A DNA stretch of 64,000 bases from Chlamydiota bacterium (lineage in GTDB: Bacteria > Chlamydiota > Chlamydiia > Chlamydiales > JAAKFR01), in the NCBI GenBank assembly GCA_021772455.1, contig JAJFLY010000006.1, positions 206,677-270,676 of the forward strand, read 5' to 3'. The notes beneath the pieces were generated by a model, which was given only the letters and a program-made list of their open reading frames with translations, ran no database searches and had not been told where the DNA came from. Below are positions 25,494-34,155 of this stretch, piece by piece. The number at the start of each line of letters is the position of its first letter. Position 1 is the first letter of the stretch. A program made the translations under genes and the position numbers.

Positions 25494-26547
25494 TTGGTTA
25501 AGTGTGTATGGAGGAGCTGAGAGGGCTCTTGAACAAATCCTTACTCTCTATCCACATGCCGATTTGTTTTCCGTTATTGATCATTTTCCAGAGAATTTGC
25601 GTCCCCATCTTCAGGGCAAGCGGGCAAAAACGACTTTTATTCAAAAACTCCCCTTTTCACGAAAATTGTACCGCTACTACCTCCCTTTAATGCCCCTGGC
25701 AATCGAACAGCTTGACGTGACGGGCTACGACCTTGTCATCTCATCGAGCCATGCGGTAGCAAAAGGGGTTTTGACAGGACCCGACCAGCTCCATATTTGC
25801 TACTGCTACTCCCCAATGCGCTACGCTTGGGATCTTCAGCATCAATATCTCAAAGGGAAAAGTGGGCGGCTCACGCGCTATCTTTTACACAGAATCCGCC
25901 TTTGGGACACGCGAAGTGCCAATGGTGTCGATTGCTTTGCTTGCATCTCTGGCTTCATCGCACGGCGCATCGAGAAGTGCTATAGAAGAGAAGCTAAGGT
26001 AATTTATCCTCCCGTTTCTATAGATGCATTCCCCTTGCAGGAGGAAAAAGAGGATTTTTATGTGACGGCTTCTAGGCTTGTTCCGTATAAAAAAGTCGAT
26101 GCGATTGTCGAGGCGTTTCGCCTCATGCCTGAGCGGAAGCTTTTTGTCATTGGGGATGGGCCTCAAAAGCGCCGCCTTGAAAGAAATGCCCCAAAGAATG
26201 TGACCATTTTAGGACACGTTCCCCATGAAACACTGCGAGATTACGTTGGGCGTGCCCGCGCATTTATCTATGCAGCGGTTGAAGATTTTGGAATCTCGCC
26301 GATCGAAGCGCAAGCAAGTGGTACGCCTGTCATTGCCTATGGAAAAGGGGCGGTTTGCGAAACATTACAAGATACAGGTGTATTTTTTCAGGAGCAAACT
26401 CCCGCCGCAATCGCCGAGGCGGTCACAGCCTATGAAAAAAATAAGCCCATTTGTCCAAAAGCCTGTCGTGAAAATGCTAAGCGGTTTACGATCGAGCGTT
26501 TTCGGCAAGAGTTTTCAGAATTAGTTGAGAGGATGCAAAAGAGATGA
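25471..26547 (+). CDS. GT4-family glycosyltransferase (mannosyltransferase-like)
   Basis: The 358-residue product begins at the ATG at 25471 and overlaps the previous gene by 23 bp. [37 protein letters not shown] and the C-terminal DFGISPIEAQASGTPVIAYGKG are typical of WbaZ/WbdB-like group 1 transferases acting with GDP-mannose in O-antigen or exopolysaccharide synthesis. The donor and linkage are inferred from context (manC and gmd in the same operon). Confidence 0.88.
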   Translation: MRVAVVHDWLSVYGGAERALEQILTLYPHADLFSVIDHFPENLRPHLQGKRAKTTFIQKLPFSRKLYRYYLPLMPLAIEQLDVTGYDLVISSSHAVAKGVLTGPDQLHICYCYSPMRYAWDLQHQYLKGKSGRLTRYLLHRIRLWDTRSANGVDCFACISGFIARRIEKCYRREAKVIYPPVSIDAFPLQEEKEDFYVTASRLVPYKKVDAIVEAFRLMPERKLFVIGDGPQKRRLERNAPKNVTILGHVPHETLRDYVGRARAFIYAAVEDFGISPIEAQASGTPVIAYGKGAVCETLQDTGVFFQEQTPAAIAEAVTAYEKNKPICPKACRENAKRFTIERFRQEFSELVERMQKR

Positions 26548-27902
26548 AAGGATTGATTTTAGCTGGTGGAAGCGGAACTAGGCTCTGGCCCCTATCGCGC
26601 AGTAATTTCCCCAAACAATTCTTACGCTTGGACGGGGAGGAATCGTTTTTGCAAAAAACCATCCGCCGCAACCTTGAAATCACAGATAGCCTTTATATCA
26701 TCACAAACGCCACCTATTTTCATGAAGTTGCGCGCCAAGCCAAAGAGATCTCTCCCGAATTGGAAGCCAATATCTTACTTGAGCCTGAGAAAAAAAATAC
26801 AGCCCCAGCGATCGCTCTTGCCTTGCAACAGATTGAAGGGGATGATGTCTTTTTAGTTATGCCAGCTGATCACATGATTGCGCCTGTAGACAAGTACTTG
26901 GAAGCTATTTGCAGGGCCGAGGTGCTCGCATTGAAAGGGGATCTTGTCACATTTGGCGTGCGCCCCTCGCGTCCCGAAACAGGCTATGGCTACCTAAAAG
27001 CTAAAGATGGCCGTGTTGAAGAGTTTGTCGAGAAGCCCAATTTACAAACAGCGCGTAGCTATCTTGAGGATGGGAACTACTTTTGGAATGCGGGAATTTT
27101 TGCCTTTACCAAGGAGACCTTTGAAAGAGAAGCCTCCTTGCACGCTCCTGAGCTTGTCGATCTCCCTTTTTCTGCGATGCCCGATATCTCTATTGACTAT
27201 GCCATCATGGAGAAGAGCAACTGTGTGGCAATGGTCCCTCTCGATCTCACCTGGTCTGATATCGGTTCCTGGGAAAATGTTTATGAATTTCTTGAAAAAG
27301 ATGGCGATCAAAATGTCATACACGGTGATGTCCTCGCTCATGAGACCACAAATTCCCTCATTTATGCTGAAAAGCGGCTGGTTTCAACAATTGGCCTCGA
27401 TCAGATGATGGTCATTGAAACAGACGATGTCGTCTTGGTCGCTCCAAGAGAGGCCTCCCAAAACGTCAAAGAAATTGTGGACAAGCTTACGAAAATGGGA
27501 AAGAAGGAGGTCTCAGATCACCTTACTACCAACCGTCCTTGGGGATCGTATACGGTGCTCATGGAGGGTGAGCGGTATAAGATCAAGCGCATCGAAGTAA
27601 AACCAAAACAAAAATTAAGTTTACAGATGCACTACCACCGTAGCGAACACTGGGTCGTTGTCTGTGGCACCGCAACGGTGACCGTAGGAGATAAGGAGCA
27701 TGTCATTCACGAGGGGGAGAGTATTTTTGTCCCCAAGTCAGCTATGCACCGGGTCGAGAACCCTGGGAAGGTCCCTCTTGAGATTATCGAGGTCCAGGTT
27801 GGTGAATACCTCGGTGAGGACGATATTGTCCGCTTCGAGGACGTCTACGGGAGGCTTAAAGAGGATGAAGCCTTCAATGTGTTAAAAAATAATTTTTCGT
27901 AA
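26544..27902 (+). CDS. manC: mannose-1-phosphate guanylyltransferase / mannose-6-phosphate isomerase
   Basis: The bifunctional 452-residue enzyme makes GDP-mannose. The N-terminal nucleotidyltransferase has LAGGSGTRLWPLSR at residues 5-18 and FVEKPN near residue 155. A C-terminal cupin domain (about residues 335-440) carries MHYHRSEHW and VPKSAMHRVEN, the type II phosphomannose isomerase metal site. Length and order are those of AlgA/ManC proteins. The start overlaps the preceding stop (ATGA), so the four glycan genes form one operon. Confidence 0.94.
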   Translation: MKGLILAGGSGTRLWPLSRSNFPKQFLRLDGEESFLQKTIRRNLEITDSLYIITNATYFHEVARQAKEISPELEANILLEPEKKNTAPAIALALQQIEGDDVFLVMPADHMIAPVDKYLEAICRAEVLALKGDLVTFGVRPSRPETGYGYLKAKDGRVEEFVEKPNLQTARSYLEDGNYFWNAGIFAFTKETFEREASLHAPELVDLPFSAMPDISIDYAIMEKSNCVAMVPLDLTWSDIGSWENVYEFLEKDGDQNVIHGDVLAHETTNSLIYAEKRLVSTIGLDQMMVIETDDVVLVAPREASQNVKEIVDKLTKMGKKEVSDHLTTNRPWGSYTVLMEGERYKIKRIEVKPKQKLSLQMHYHRSEHWVVVCGTATVTVGDKEHVIHEGESIFVPKSAMHRVENPGKVPLEIIEVQVGEYLGEDDIVRFEDVYGRLKEDEAFNVLKNNFS

Positions 27903-27953
27903 TGAGTTAAATCTCTTTTTCCTTTATCCTTATAGGCTAAACAAGGTTGAAAT

Positions 27954-28901
27954 ATGCCCCTATTTTTAGTTTTTTTAACTTTTTTTGTCTGGTCAACTTC
28001 CTTCACCCTTGCGAAGACAACGCTTGAGTGTGGCCCTCCGATTTTTTTGACAGGGGTTCGGATGTTCCTCGGTGGGATCCTTATTCTGGCCCTCTTAGCC
28101 ATTTTTAAGCGCTCCGATTTCAAAATCAAAAAACATCAATTTTTTCCTTTAATTCTGCTTGCAGTCTCAGCTGTCTACCTCACCAATGTGTTCGAATTTT
28201 GGGGGCTTCAGTACCTCACAGCTGCTAAAGCGTGCTTTATTTACAGCCTCTCCCCCTTCCTATCGGCTCTGTTTTCCTATATCGAGTTCAAGGAGAAGAT
28301 GACCTCCAGAAAGTTAATGGGCTTATTGGTTGGATTTGTTGGATTTTTTCCTGTTTTACTCAGCCAGTCGGGGGCCGAAGAGCTTGTCGGGGGCTTTAGT
28401 TTTCTCTCCTGGGCGGAAGTTGCTTTGATTGTTGCAACCATAACCTCTGTTTACGGCTGGATCTTGCTACGTAAGCTTGGCAAGGACAAGGATGGCATGT
28501 CTCCTGTGATGGCCAATGGTACCTCGATGTGTTTGGGGGGTGTCTTTGCCCTTACCCATTCCCTATTTGCTGATTCATGGTCACCGACTCCGATCACAAA
28601 CTACTCTGGCTTTTTCCAGGGTGTTATCTTGATGATCGTGATTTCCAACCTCATCTGCTACAACCTTTATGGCTGGCTGCTAAAGCGCTTTACAGCGACA
28701 TTCCTCTCTTTTGCCGGCTTGATGACCCCCCTCTTCGCTGCTTTCTTTGGGTGGCTTGTCCTTGGTGAGACCGTTTCTTGGACATTCTTTGTATCCGTCG
28801 GGATTATTTCGATTGGACTATGGCTTGTCTACTCTGAGGAGCTACGTCTTGGCTATATCGTCAAGCGTGCAGCCAAGGCCCAAAAAGAACCCGCTGTTTA
28901 A
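27954..28901 (+). CDS. EamA/DMT-family transporter, CT580-like (S-adenosylmethionine transporter candidate)
   Basis: The 315-residue protein has ten predicted membrane helices in two EamA halves. The drug/metabolite transporter fold is clear from FFVWSTSFTLAKTTL at the start and VLGETVSWTFFVSVGIISIGLWLV at the end. In C. trachomatis the gene between copD and thrS (CT580/CTL0843) encodes a transporter that, as I recall, exchanges host S-adenosylmethionine. Position beside the copD block and overall similarity support orthology. Substrate assignment by synteny is inference. Confidence 0.75.
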   Translation: MPLFLVFLTFFVWSTSFTLAKTTLECGPPIFLTGVRMFLGGILILALLAIFKRSDFKIKKHQFFPLILLAVSAVYLTNVFEFWGLQYLTAAKACFIYSLSPFLSALFSYIEFKEKMTSRKLMGLLVGFVGFFPVLLSQSGAEELVGGFSFLSWAEVALIVATITSVYGWILLRKLGKDKDGMSPVMANGTSMCLGGVFALTHSLFADSWSPTPITNYSGFFQGVILMIVISNLICYNLYGWLLKRFTATFLSFAGLMTPLFAAFFGWLVLGETVSWTFFVSVGIISIGLWLVYSEELRLGYIVKRAAKAQKEPAV

Positions 28902-28975
28902 GCAGTGTATTCCTCACCATGAACGTGCCTGAGCCCGAGTGCGTGCCCATGCCCGATTTTCTGATTTTTTCTCTT

Positions 28976-29719
28976 TCAGTTAAGAGCTGCTAAGGTGCCA
29001 TGCCGACCGCTCTCCTGCACACGTCTATAAGAAAAACACTCTTCAGGGTTTGAATACGTACAAAGCTCAGCTATCTCTATGTGGTGGGGAAGAACCCCAG
29101 CTTCTGTGAGTTGCTGTCGAGAGATTTCCCAAAAGTCGAAATAGGTTGGCTTTACTTGATACGGCCAAAAGGATTTGGGTAGCTCGGTGCGGTAGTTGCG
29201 AAATTCAGCCGCCATTGGCCCCAAGCTTGGTGAAATACCGACAAGGAGCTCTTCAGGCCGGCTCCCATAACGCACTTTCATCCTCTCGACTGTCTTTTTG
29301 TAGATATTTGCCACGCTCCCACGCCATCCGGCATGTACATTTGCGAGGGCATGATGAATAGGGTCGTAGAAAATAGCGGCTTGGCAGTCGGCATGCAGAA
29401 CTAGTAAACCCAGATCGAATCGATCTGTGATTAGTCCATCTCCTTCACCCTTAGAGTTTGGATTAGCCTCGACTACATGGCTTGAGTGTTTTTGGTAGAG
29501 ATTAGTGTAGTCGTTGATTCCAAGTGCATCTAGGGCTCGCTGCCTGTTGGTCGTCACATGCTCGGGTAAATCCCCTTGAGTAAGGGCGAGGTTGAGCGAA
29601 TCAAACGCCCCTTCACTCACACCGCCGTGACGTAAAAAAAAACCATGCGCAAGGCGGGGGCAGTTGGAAAGCAGATCTAGTGTGAGCCACTCGACTCCAT
29701 TATGAGAATGTCGCTGCAT
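28976..29719 (-). CDS. pgeF: YfiH/PgeF-type purine nucleoside phosphorylase (laccase-domain protein)
   Basis: From the ATG at 29719 the protein has 247 residues. LAHGFFLRHGGVSEG, QKHSSHVV, LLVLHADCQAAIFYDP and NVHAGWRGSVANI are hallmarks of the multicopper-polyphenol-oxidase-like family now known to act on purine nucleosides and on misincorporated peptidoglycan residues. The zinc ligands are the His of QKHSSH, the Cys of HADC and the His of NVHAGW. A longer frame running through the upstream terminator is rejected. The gene follows copD on the same strand but is separated by a strong terminator, so it needs its own promoter, which I do not see clearly. Confidence 0.85.
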   Translation of the reverse strand: MQRHSHNGVEWLTLDLLSNCPRLAHGFFLRHGGVSEGAFDSLNLALTQGDLPEHVTTNRQRALDALGINDYTNLYQKHSSHVVEANPNSKGEGDGLITDRFDLGLLVLHADCQAAIFYDPIHHALANVHAGWRGSVANIYKKTVERMKVRYGSRPEELLVGISPSLGPMAAEFRNYRTELPKSFWPYQVKPTYFDFWEISRQQLTEAGVLPHHIEIAELCTYSNPEECFSYRRVQESGRHGTLAALN

Positions 29720-29737
29720 ATAGAAGAATGATACCAC

Positions 29738-29767
29738 AAAAAAACCCCTCCGAAAAGGAGGGGTTTT
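29738..29767 (-). terminator. rho-independent terminator of the lcrH-copB-copD operon
   Basis: On the minus strand, CCCCTCC (29763-29757) and GGAGGGG (29751-29745) form a 7-bp GC-rich stem extended by four A-T pairs, with a 5-nt loop, followed by a run of seven T residues. It lies 12 bp after the copD stop codon. Confidence 0.85.
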
Positions 29768-29779
29768 AGTTAGGGACAC

Positions 29780-30799
29780 TTAACCTCTAAACATTCCGTT
29801 AACCGTCTGAGTCAAGGAATCAGCTGTAGATTTCAAGATATTCATCGCATAATCCAAGTTCTGCTGTGTACCACTTGCCATTTGGTCAGAACGGTTAAAA
29901 GCTTGACCGAAGAACTGTGCATACTGCTCAGCCTGTTTATCAATAGCTTGTGCTTGACCCTGTTCCGCTTGATGATGAGCCATAATGGCTTTAAAATGAG
30001 AATCCACAAAGAGTCCTTGGAGACTATTCCCAAGCTGGCCTGCAATTTGCGATGTTGTATATGTAGTATTGAATCCCTTACTAAATTTTGCTATCACCTT
30101 TTCCCTTTGTGCGTTGAACCACCCAGTCGTTCTCATCCCACGATCCTTCCATGAAGGGTCCTGATTGCTGAGGGCAGCATCTGCTTCATCCCGATCCATT
30201 CCACCATCCATAAATGGCTTGACTGCCTCATCTCTTGCAACGACATCAGGATCAGCTTCAACATCTGCACCGTATGCGGTAACTCCTCCTGCCACTACAG
30301 ACGTACCAAACATACCCAAGGCAATCCATCCTTGATCGCTTGACATGTGGGCGTCAGCCAAAGTCGCTTTCGACTGAGCTTGGTAGGAGTCATTCACAGC
30401 TTGTCCGATAATGGGCGCGAACTTCACTTCCATTTGCATCGATTGGGAAGCTTGCTTCCAAAGGGTGCTCCAGAAATTTGAATTACTCTTCGCTTGCAAG
30501 GTCATCACTTCGCCAATAATCGAGATGAGATTACGCGACTCATAGGCGCCTTGATCCCCATCCTTACCCTTGAGTCCTTTAAAACTTCCTTTTGGGATTT
30601 GAAGGGTGGGTTTTGAATCTTTCCCTTTTGCAGGGCTTTTAGTTTGAACATCGCCAGCAGATGGGACTACCGTGTCTTTGGCAACGTTATGCCTAGCTTT
30701 GGCATGGTTTGCTGTCGCAATCTGTGCCTCTACACGTTTTGGCACAGTCTTGCTGTTTTGCTGTTCAGCATTGATGGTTTGATTGATTCCACTACTCAT
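29780..30799 (-). CDS. copD: type III secretion translocator, CopD-like
   Basis: The 339-residue product has a disordered, Lys/Gln/Ser-rich N-terminus of about 75 residues. A helical region follows with a hydrophobic stretch (about residues 157-176, WIALGMFGTSVVAGGVTAYG), and then a long amphipathic C-terminal region rich in Gln and Ala. This matches the minor translocator (YopD-type) that forms the host-membrane pore with CopB. It is last in the operon lcrH-copB-copD, as in Chlamydia CT576 to CT579. Identity rests on architecture, order and resemblance to the family rather than on a single motif. Confidence 0.8.
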   Translation of the reverse strand: MSSGINQTINAEQQNSKTVPKRVEAQIATANHAKARHNVAKDTVVPSAGDVQTKSPAKGKDSKPTLQIPKGSFKGLKGKDGDQGAYESRNLISIIGEVMTLQAKSNSNFWSTLWKQASQSMQMEVKFAPIIGQAVNDSYQAQSKATLADAHMSSDQGWIALGMFGTSVVAGGVTAYGADVEADPDVVARDEAVKPFMDGGMDRDEADAALSNQDPSWKDRGMRTTGWFNAQREKVIAKFSKGFNTTYTTSQIAGQLGNSLQGLFVDSHFKAIMAHHQAEQGQAQAIDKQAEQYAQFFGQAFNRSDQMASGTQQNLDYAMNILKSTADSLTQTVNGMFRG

Positions 30800-30831
30800 A
30801 TTTATTCCTCTTATTATTAATTTGTCTTTTA

Positions 30832-31809
30832 TTAAACAGCGTTAGAAAGACCGTAACTAATGTGCTGGTAACCATTTGTAATATCACTAAATGTCTCAAC
30901 AATTTGCGAGGCGCCGTTGTTTTCCTCTTGTATGACACTGCTTACTCGCTTTAACATCTTTTGAAAAAATTGGAAGTAGGCGTTGTTCACTTGCAGTTTA
31001 GATATAGCAGATCCACTTTCTTGTTCAAGGGTACTAGCCTGTTTTTGCAGGGAATATGTCACACGGCTTTCTTGGAACTTCATTAAATCTGGTGCACCGA
31101 AACCAGCTCCAACCCCTGCGCCGAAAGTTCTTTTACCGGCTTGTTTTGCGAGGTATTTCGTCCAACTCTCTTCAGCTGTTTCTTGTGCGTTAGTAGCTAA
31201 ACTTGCTTCTCCTTCCTCTGCTACAGTTTCTGCAGCTCCCTCTGCTACAGTTTCTCCCCCCGCGGTAGCCATCCCCAAAAAACTGGCTTCTCCAGCCGCA
31301 GCGAACAAGGAGGCTCCTCCATCGAAGAGTGCACTTGCAAGAGTGATGCCGATAACGACAATACCAACTACCCTCACAACATCGCTGACAGTGTTAATCT
31401 CTCCTGCCATTTTTTTTTGATAGGCAAATATCTTGGCTTTAATTTGTTGTATCGATTCTTCCATGTTATACACAATCGTTTGCGATTTAAGTACATATGA
31501 GGACATTATCTGGTTCAATTGCTGATCCTGAGCGAAGTTTTTAGTTTGCGTGATCAATCCTTTAGACTGAGCCTTAAAAGCATCTGCAAACGCTTCGGCA
31601 AGCGTCGCTAAGACTCCCTGATTTGTTGATTTTTGAGCTTTTGGGAGCTTTGGGCTCTTTCCAATCTGTACTTGCGGTGTTTTGCTCTGCTTATGCCCAG
31701 TAACAAGGGTATCTTGAGTTGGTGCAATATCCTTTTTCTTTACATCCACATTTTGAGTGTGTCGCGCATACTCTATTGGGAGGTTAGTAAATTTTACTGA
31801 ATTATCCAT
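30832..31809 (-). CDS. copB: type III secretion translocator, CopB-like
   Basis: The 325-residue protein has a disordered N-terminus with many Lys and Gln, then helices with coiled-coil character. A hydrophobic region at about residues 145-185 follows (VVRVVGIVVIGITLASALF, then an Ala/Gly-rich segment), then another amphipathic helical region. This is the layout of YopB/CopB major translocators. It lies 11 bp after lcrH, its presumed chaperone gene, and 32 bp before copD. The chlamydial gene CT577 that normally lies between lcrH and copB is absent. Confidence 0.8.
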   Translation of the reverse strand: MDNSVKFTNLPIEYARHTQNVDVKKKDIAPTQDTLVTGHKQSKTPQVQIGKSPKLPKAQKSTNQGVLATLAEAFADAFKAQSKGLITQTKNFAQDQQLNQIMSSYVLKSQTIVYNMEESIQQIKAKIFAYQKKMAGEINTVSDVVRVVGIVVIGITLASALFDGGASLFAAAGEASFLGMATAGGETVAEGAAETVAEEGEASLATNAQETAEESWTKYLAKQAGKRTFGAGVGAGFGAPDLMKFQESRVTYSLQKQASTLEQESGSAISKLQVNNAYFQFFQKMLKRVSSVIQEENNGASQIVETFSDITNGYQHISYGLSNAV

Positions 31810-31820
31810 AAATAACCTTA

Positions 31821-32327
31821 TTATTTTTTATTAACTTTTAGCGATTTTATAATGAGCTCGCATCGGTTTTTTAGGTCCTGAAATTCTGGACGCTTGTCAC
31901 ACACCAAAATTGTCACGTTCGCAAATTCTTTAGCCTCTTCTAAAAGGTTCTGTTTTAAGAAGCAGTCCATTACATAGTAGGCTGGTTCTGGATTGCTTGG
32001 TTCGATATTGAAGGCGATATAGAAACCTGCAGCCGCCTCCGCATAGATTTTTAGCTGGTGATAAGATGCGGCAAAGCCCATCACATATTTATAGGTCTTT
32101 GGACATACACCAGTAAGAAATTGGAATAAGCAGGCAGATTCCTTGTATTTACCCTGGTCATAATAGCTGTAGGCAAGGCTATAGATTTCTTCGAGAGTTT
32201 CGTCGCTGACTCCGGTCGCATCTTGGAGGGTCATTCCTGTCTTTAAGTTTTTAAGAATCTCATCTGCAATCGCTTGCGTGTCGTTTTTTTCGAGAAGACC
32301 CAATCTGACATCTTGTTTACTATTCAT
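31821..32327 (-). CDS. lcrH: LcrH/SycD-type type III secretion chaperone
   Basis: The 168-residue protein is the class II chaperone of the translocators. LEEIYSLAYSYYDQGKYKESACLFQFL is a tetratricopeptide repeat, followed by two more (YVMGFAASYHQLKIYAEAAAGFYIAF and PAYYVMDCFLKQNLLEEAKEF). Family members use the concave TPR face to bind a segment near the N-terminus of YopB/YopD homologues and keep them soluble until secretion. It is the promoter-proximal gene, 36 bases downstream of a near-consensus -10 box. Confidence 0.93.
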   Translation of the reverse strand: MNSKQDVRLGLLEKNDTQAIADEILKNLKTGMTLQDATGVSDETLEEIYSLAYSYYDQGKYKESACLFQFLTGVCPKTYKYVMGFAASYHQLKIYAEAAAGFYIAFNIEPSNPEPAYYVMDCFLKQNLLEEAKEFANVTILVCDKRPEFQDLKNRCELIIKSLKVNKK

Positions 32328-32362
32328 CGTGTATTATCCATTAGAAATTTAATTATAAAAGT

Positions 32363-32391
32363 ATTATATCAAATAAATAATTGTATATCAA
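32363..32391 (-). promoter_or_regulatory. promoter of lcrH-copB-copD
   Basis: On the minus strand TTGATA (32391-32386) and TATAAT (32368-32363) are spaced by 17 bp, close to the sigma-70/sigma-66 consensus. Transcription would start near 32356, giving a leader of about 29 nt. Confidence 0.7.
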
Positions 32392-32436
32392 TAGTTTTTT
32401 AAAGATTGTGTTAGAATATTTAATAAATCTTAATAA

Positions 32437-32465
32437 TTGTTAGTATTTATTATAGTAACTATAAT
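32437..32465 (+). promoter_or_regulatory. promoter of the PI-kinase-like gene
   Basis: TTGTTA (32437-32442), a 17-bp spacer and a perfect TATAAT (32460-32465) lie directly before the gene. Only 7 bases separate the -10 box from the ATG at 32473, so the mRNA would be leaderless or nearly so. No ribosome-binding site is visible. Confidence 0.6.
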
Positions 32466-32472
32466 AAAAAAT

Positions 32473-33900
32473 ATGAAAAACTGGCACTATTTCAGGAGTT
32501 GTTTACAGAAAGTTAATAAGAAGCTTTATCTCTATGAAGTGGGCTTTTATTTCTCCTATTTGATCCATCGCTACAGGGCAAGTCAAATAGATCTCAAAAA
32601 TTTCTCTGAAAATGTAAAGGTCCTCCAGAGAGTTTCCAGGCATCAGGGTATCGATTCCAACCGACACGGAAAGTTGAAGATCCTCGCAACAAAATGGGAG
32701 AAATGCTTCTTTTCCATAAGGAACATTCTTCTTCTAGGAGCCCCTTCTAGTCGCGTCGAGAGGGTTGTTTACTTAACATTTGTGACGCTCACACTTGAGT
32801 TGAATAATCCCTTTGATAAGAATGTGTTAGAGATTTTTCTCGAAAAAAAAATCGCCTTGTTAAAGCGCATGCTAAAACGGCATCCTGGAAATCATACGAT
32901 GATCAAGGCGCATATTGAGGCTTTCCATAGGAGCTCATTGCTCCAGTATCATGTGATTGAGAATATGCAGCGCGCTACTGCACATCAAAAAACACCACCC
33001 ATCATTGAAGATGCCAAGGAAGCACTAAAAAAAGGACTCTATCCGATTTTAATCACCGTGGGGTGCTCTGGCGCCTATTGGATGCGTAGTTCGGATCGCC
33101 AGGTAGCTGGCCTTTTCAAGCCTTTTGATGAGGAAATTCACGCTCCTAACAACCCAAGTGGGCCTACTTTGCAAGGGGCTTTAGGGCTGCGGATGACGCG
33201 CCATGGATGTCGGGTCGGGGAGGCGGCCCATCATGAGGTTGGGGCCTATTTAGTCGATGCCTTCTTCGGTTTTGGGATTGTTCCTCGCACCTACTACGCT
33301 GAGTTTACCCACCGCACCTTCTTTTTGGCCCGTGAAGACCGCTACGCTTCCTACCGTCCAGAAAAGAGGAAATATGGTTCATTTCAAGAGTATCTAGAAG
33401 GTTTTGTCTCTTTCTCTGACATCTATCATGAGGAGAAGGATGCACTTCCTGTGGTCGAGTTCCAATTATTAATCGTGCTTGATGTAATTATAGGAAATAC
33501 CGATCGCAATGTGGGCAATATTTTGGTCGGAGAGGAAAAAATTGCGGCGATAGACCACGGCCTTTGCTTTCCCGACGTGCATGAAGATTTGAACTACTGG
33601 TACTGGACGCTTGAAATGGGAAATGAACCGCTCATTGCCTCACTTGTGGATCTGCTCAAGAATTTTCCATTCGAAGCTCTTGAATGGAAGTTGAAGAAGA
33701 ACTGTTTTATCACCACGAGCAGCCTCAATCGCCTTCGGGAGCGGGTGGTCTTGTTTAGGGAGGCAATCTTAGCTGGACTTGTTCCTAAGGAGCTAAACGA
33801 ACTGATGAAGCCTGAGTATCTCTATCCCCTCATGTACCACAAGGATCTCCTGACAGAAAAGGCGTGTGAGCAGGTCGAAAGGTATAAAGAGGGTCTTTAG
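32473..33900 (+). CDS. PI3/PI4-kinase-like protein, probable effector
   Basis: The 475-residue protein has a basic helical N-terminal region (about 190 residues) and a C-terminal domain like that of phosphatidylinositol 3-/4-kinases. AGLFKPFDEE carries the ATP-binding lysine (K216), VGAYLVDAFFGFGIVPRT follows, the catalytic loop is GNTDRNVGN (D344, N349) and the metal-binding motif is IDHG (D361). This pattern is closest to type II or gamma PI4-kinases. Bacterial members are known as effectors acting on host phosphoinositides or as protein kinases/AMPylases, so lipid kinase activity is not proven. It diverges from the T3SS translocator operon with about 145 bp between. The ATG at 32473 is chosen because the promoter leaves no room for the TTG at 32437. 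The stop codon touches the inverted-repeat element. Confidence 0.75.
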   Translation: MKNWHYFRSCLQKVNKKLYLYEVGFYFSYLIHRYRASQIDLKNFSENVKVLQRVSRHQGIDSNRHGKLKILATKWEKCFFSIRNILLLGAPSSRVERVVYLTFVTLTLELNNPFDKNVLEIFLEKKIALLKRMLKRHPGNHTMIKAHIEAFHRSSLLQYHVIENMQRATAHQKTPPIIEDAKEALKKGLYPILITVGCSGAYWMRSSDRQVAGLFKPFDEEIHAPNNPSGPTLQGALGLRMTRHGCRVGEAAHHEVGAYLVDAFFGFGIVPRTYYAEFTHRTFFLAREDRYASYRPEKRKYGSFQEYLEGFVSFSDIYHEEKDALPVVEFQLLIVLDVIIGNTDRNVGNILVGEEKIAAIDHGLCFPDVHEDLNYWYWTLEMGNEPLIASLVDLLKNFPFEALEWKLKKNCFITTSSLNRLRERVVLFREAILAGLVPKELNELMKPEYLYPLMYHKDLLTEKACEQVERYKEGL

Positions 33901-34145
33901 ACCCTGATTGCTACCTAAACGCGGCGTGTCTGGGAAAAAACGCCTGCGTTCTAGACAAGCAGAGCGTGAAATCAGCAGTAGAAGGACAGAGCGCGGATTT
34001 TTACTTAAAGTAATCTGCACAATTTTGGCCTACAGTTTCTCGTGTATTTGCAACCCTTCGCTCGTCTAGAAACCGTTTGAGCACGCCATCTACTGCCTGC
34101 AGAGCCAAACGGTTTCTAGGCGAGGTTTAGGTAGCAATCAGGGTC
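33900..34145. repeat. 246-bp element with 21-bp terminal inverted repeats
   Basis: GACCCTGATTGCTACCTAAAC at 33900-33920 recurs as its perfect reverse complement at 34125-34145. Inside, CTCGTCTAGAAACCGTTTG (34061-34079) pairs with 34106-34124 at 18 of 19 positions. The second arms of the two inverted repeats are contiguous, so the strand could fold into a large branched hairpin. No open reading frame of note is present. The element fills the gap between the PI-kinase-like gene and xerC. It could be a MITE or REP-like element; a target duplication is not evident. Confidence 0.75.
33982..34087 (+). repeat. 106-bp direct repeat, copy 1
   Basis: This block is repeated at 37202-37307 in the same orientation with one mismatch (G at 34060, A at 37280). 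Copy 1 lies inside the inverted-repeat element and includes the first arm of its inner hairpin. The two copies bracket xerC and the autotransporter-like gene over 3.2 kb. Confidence 0.95.
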
Positions 34146-34155
34146 CTAGGAATAA

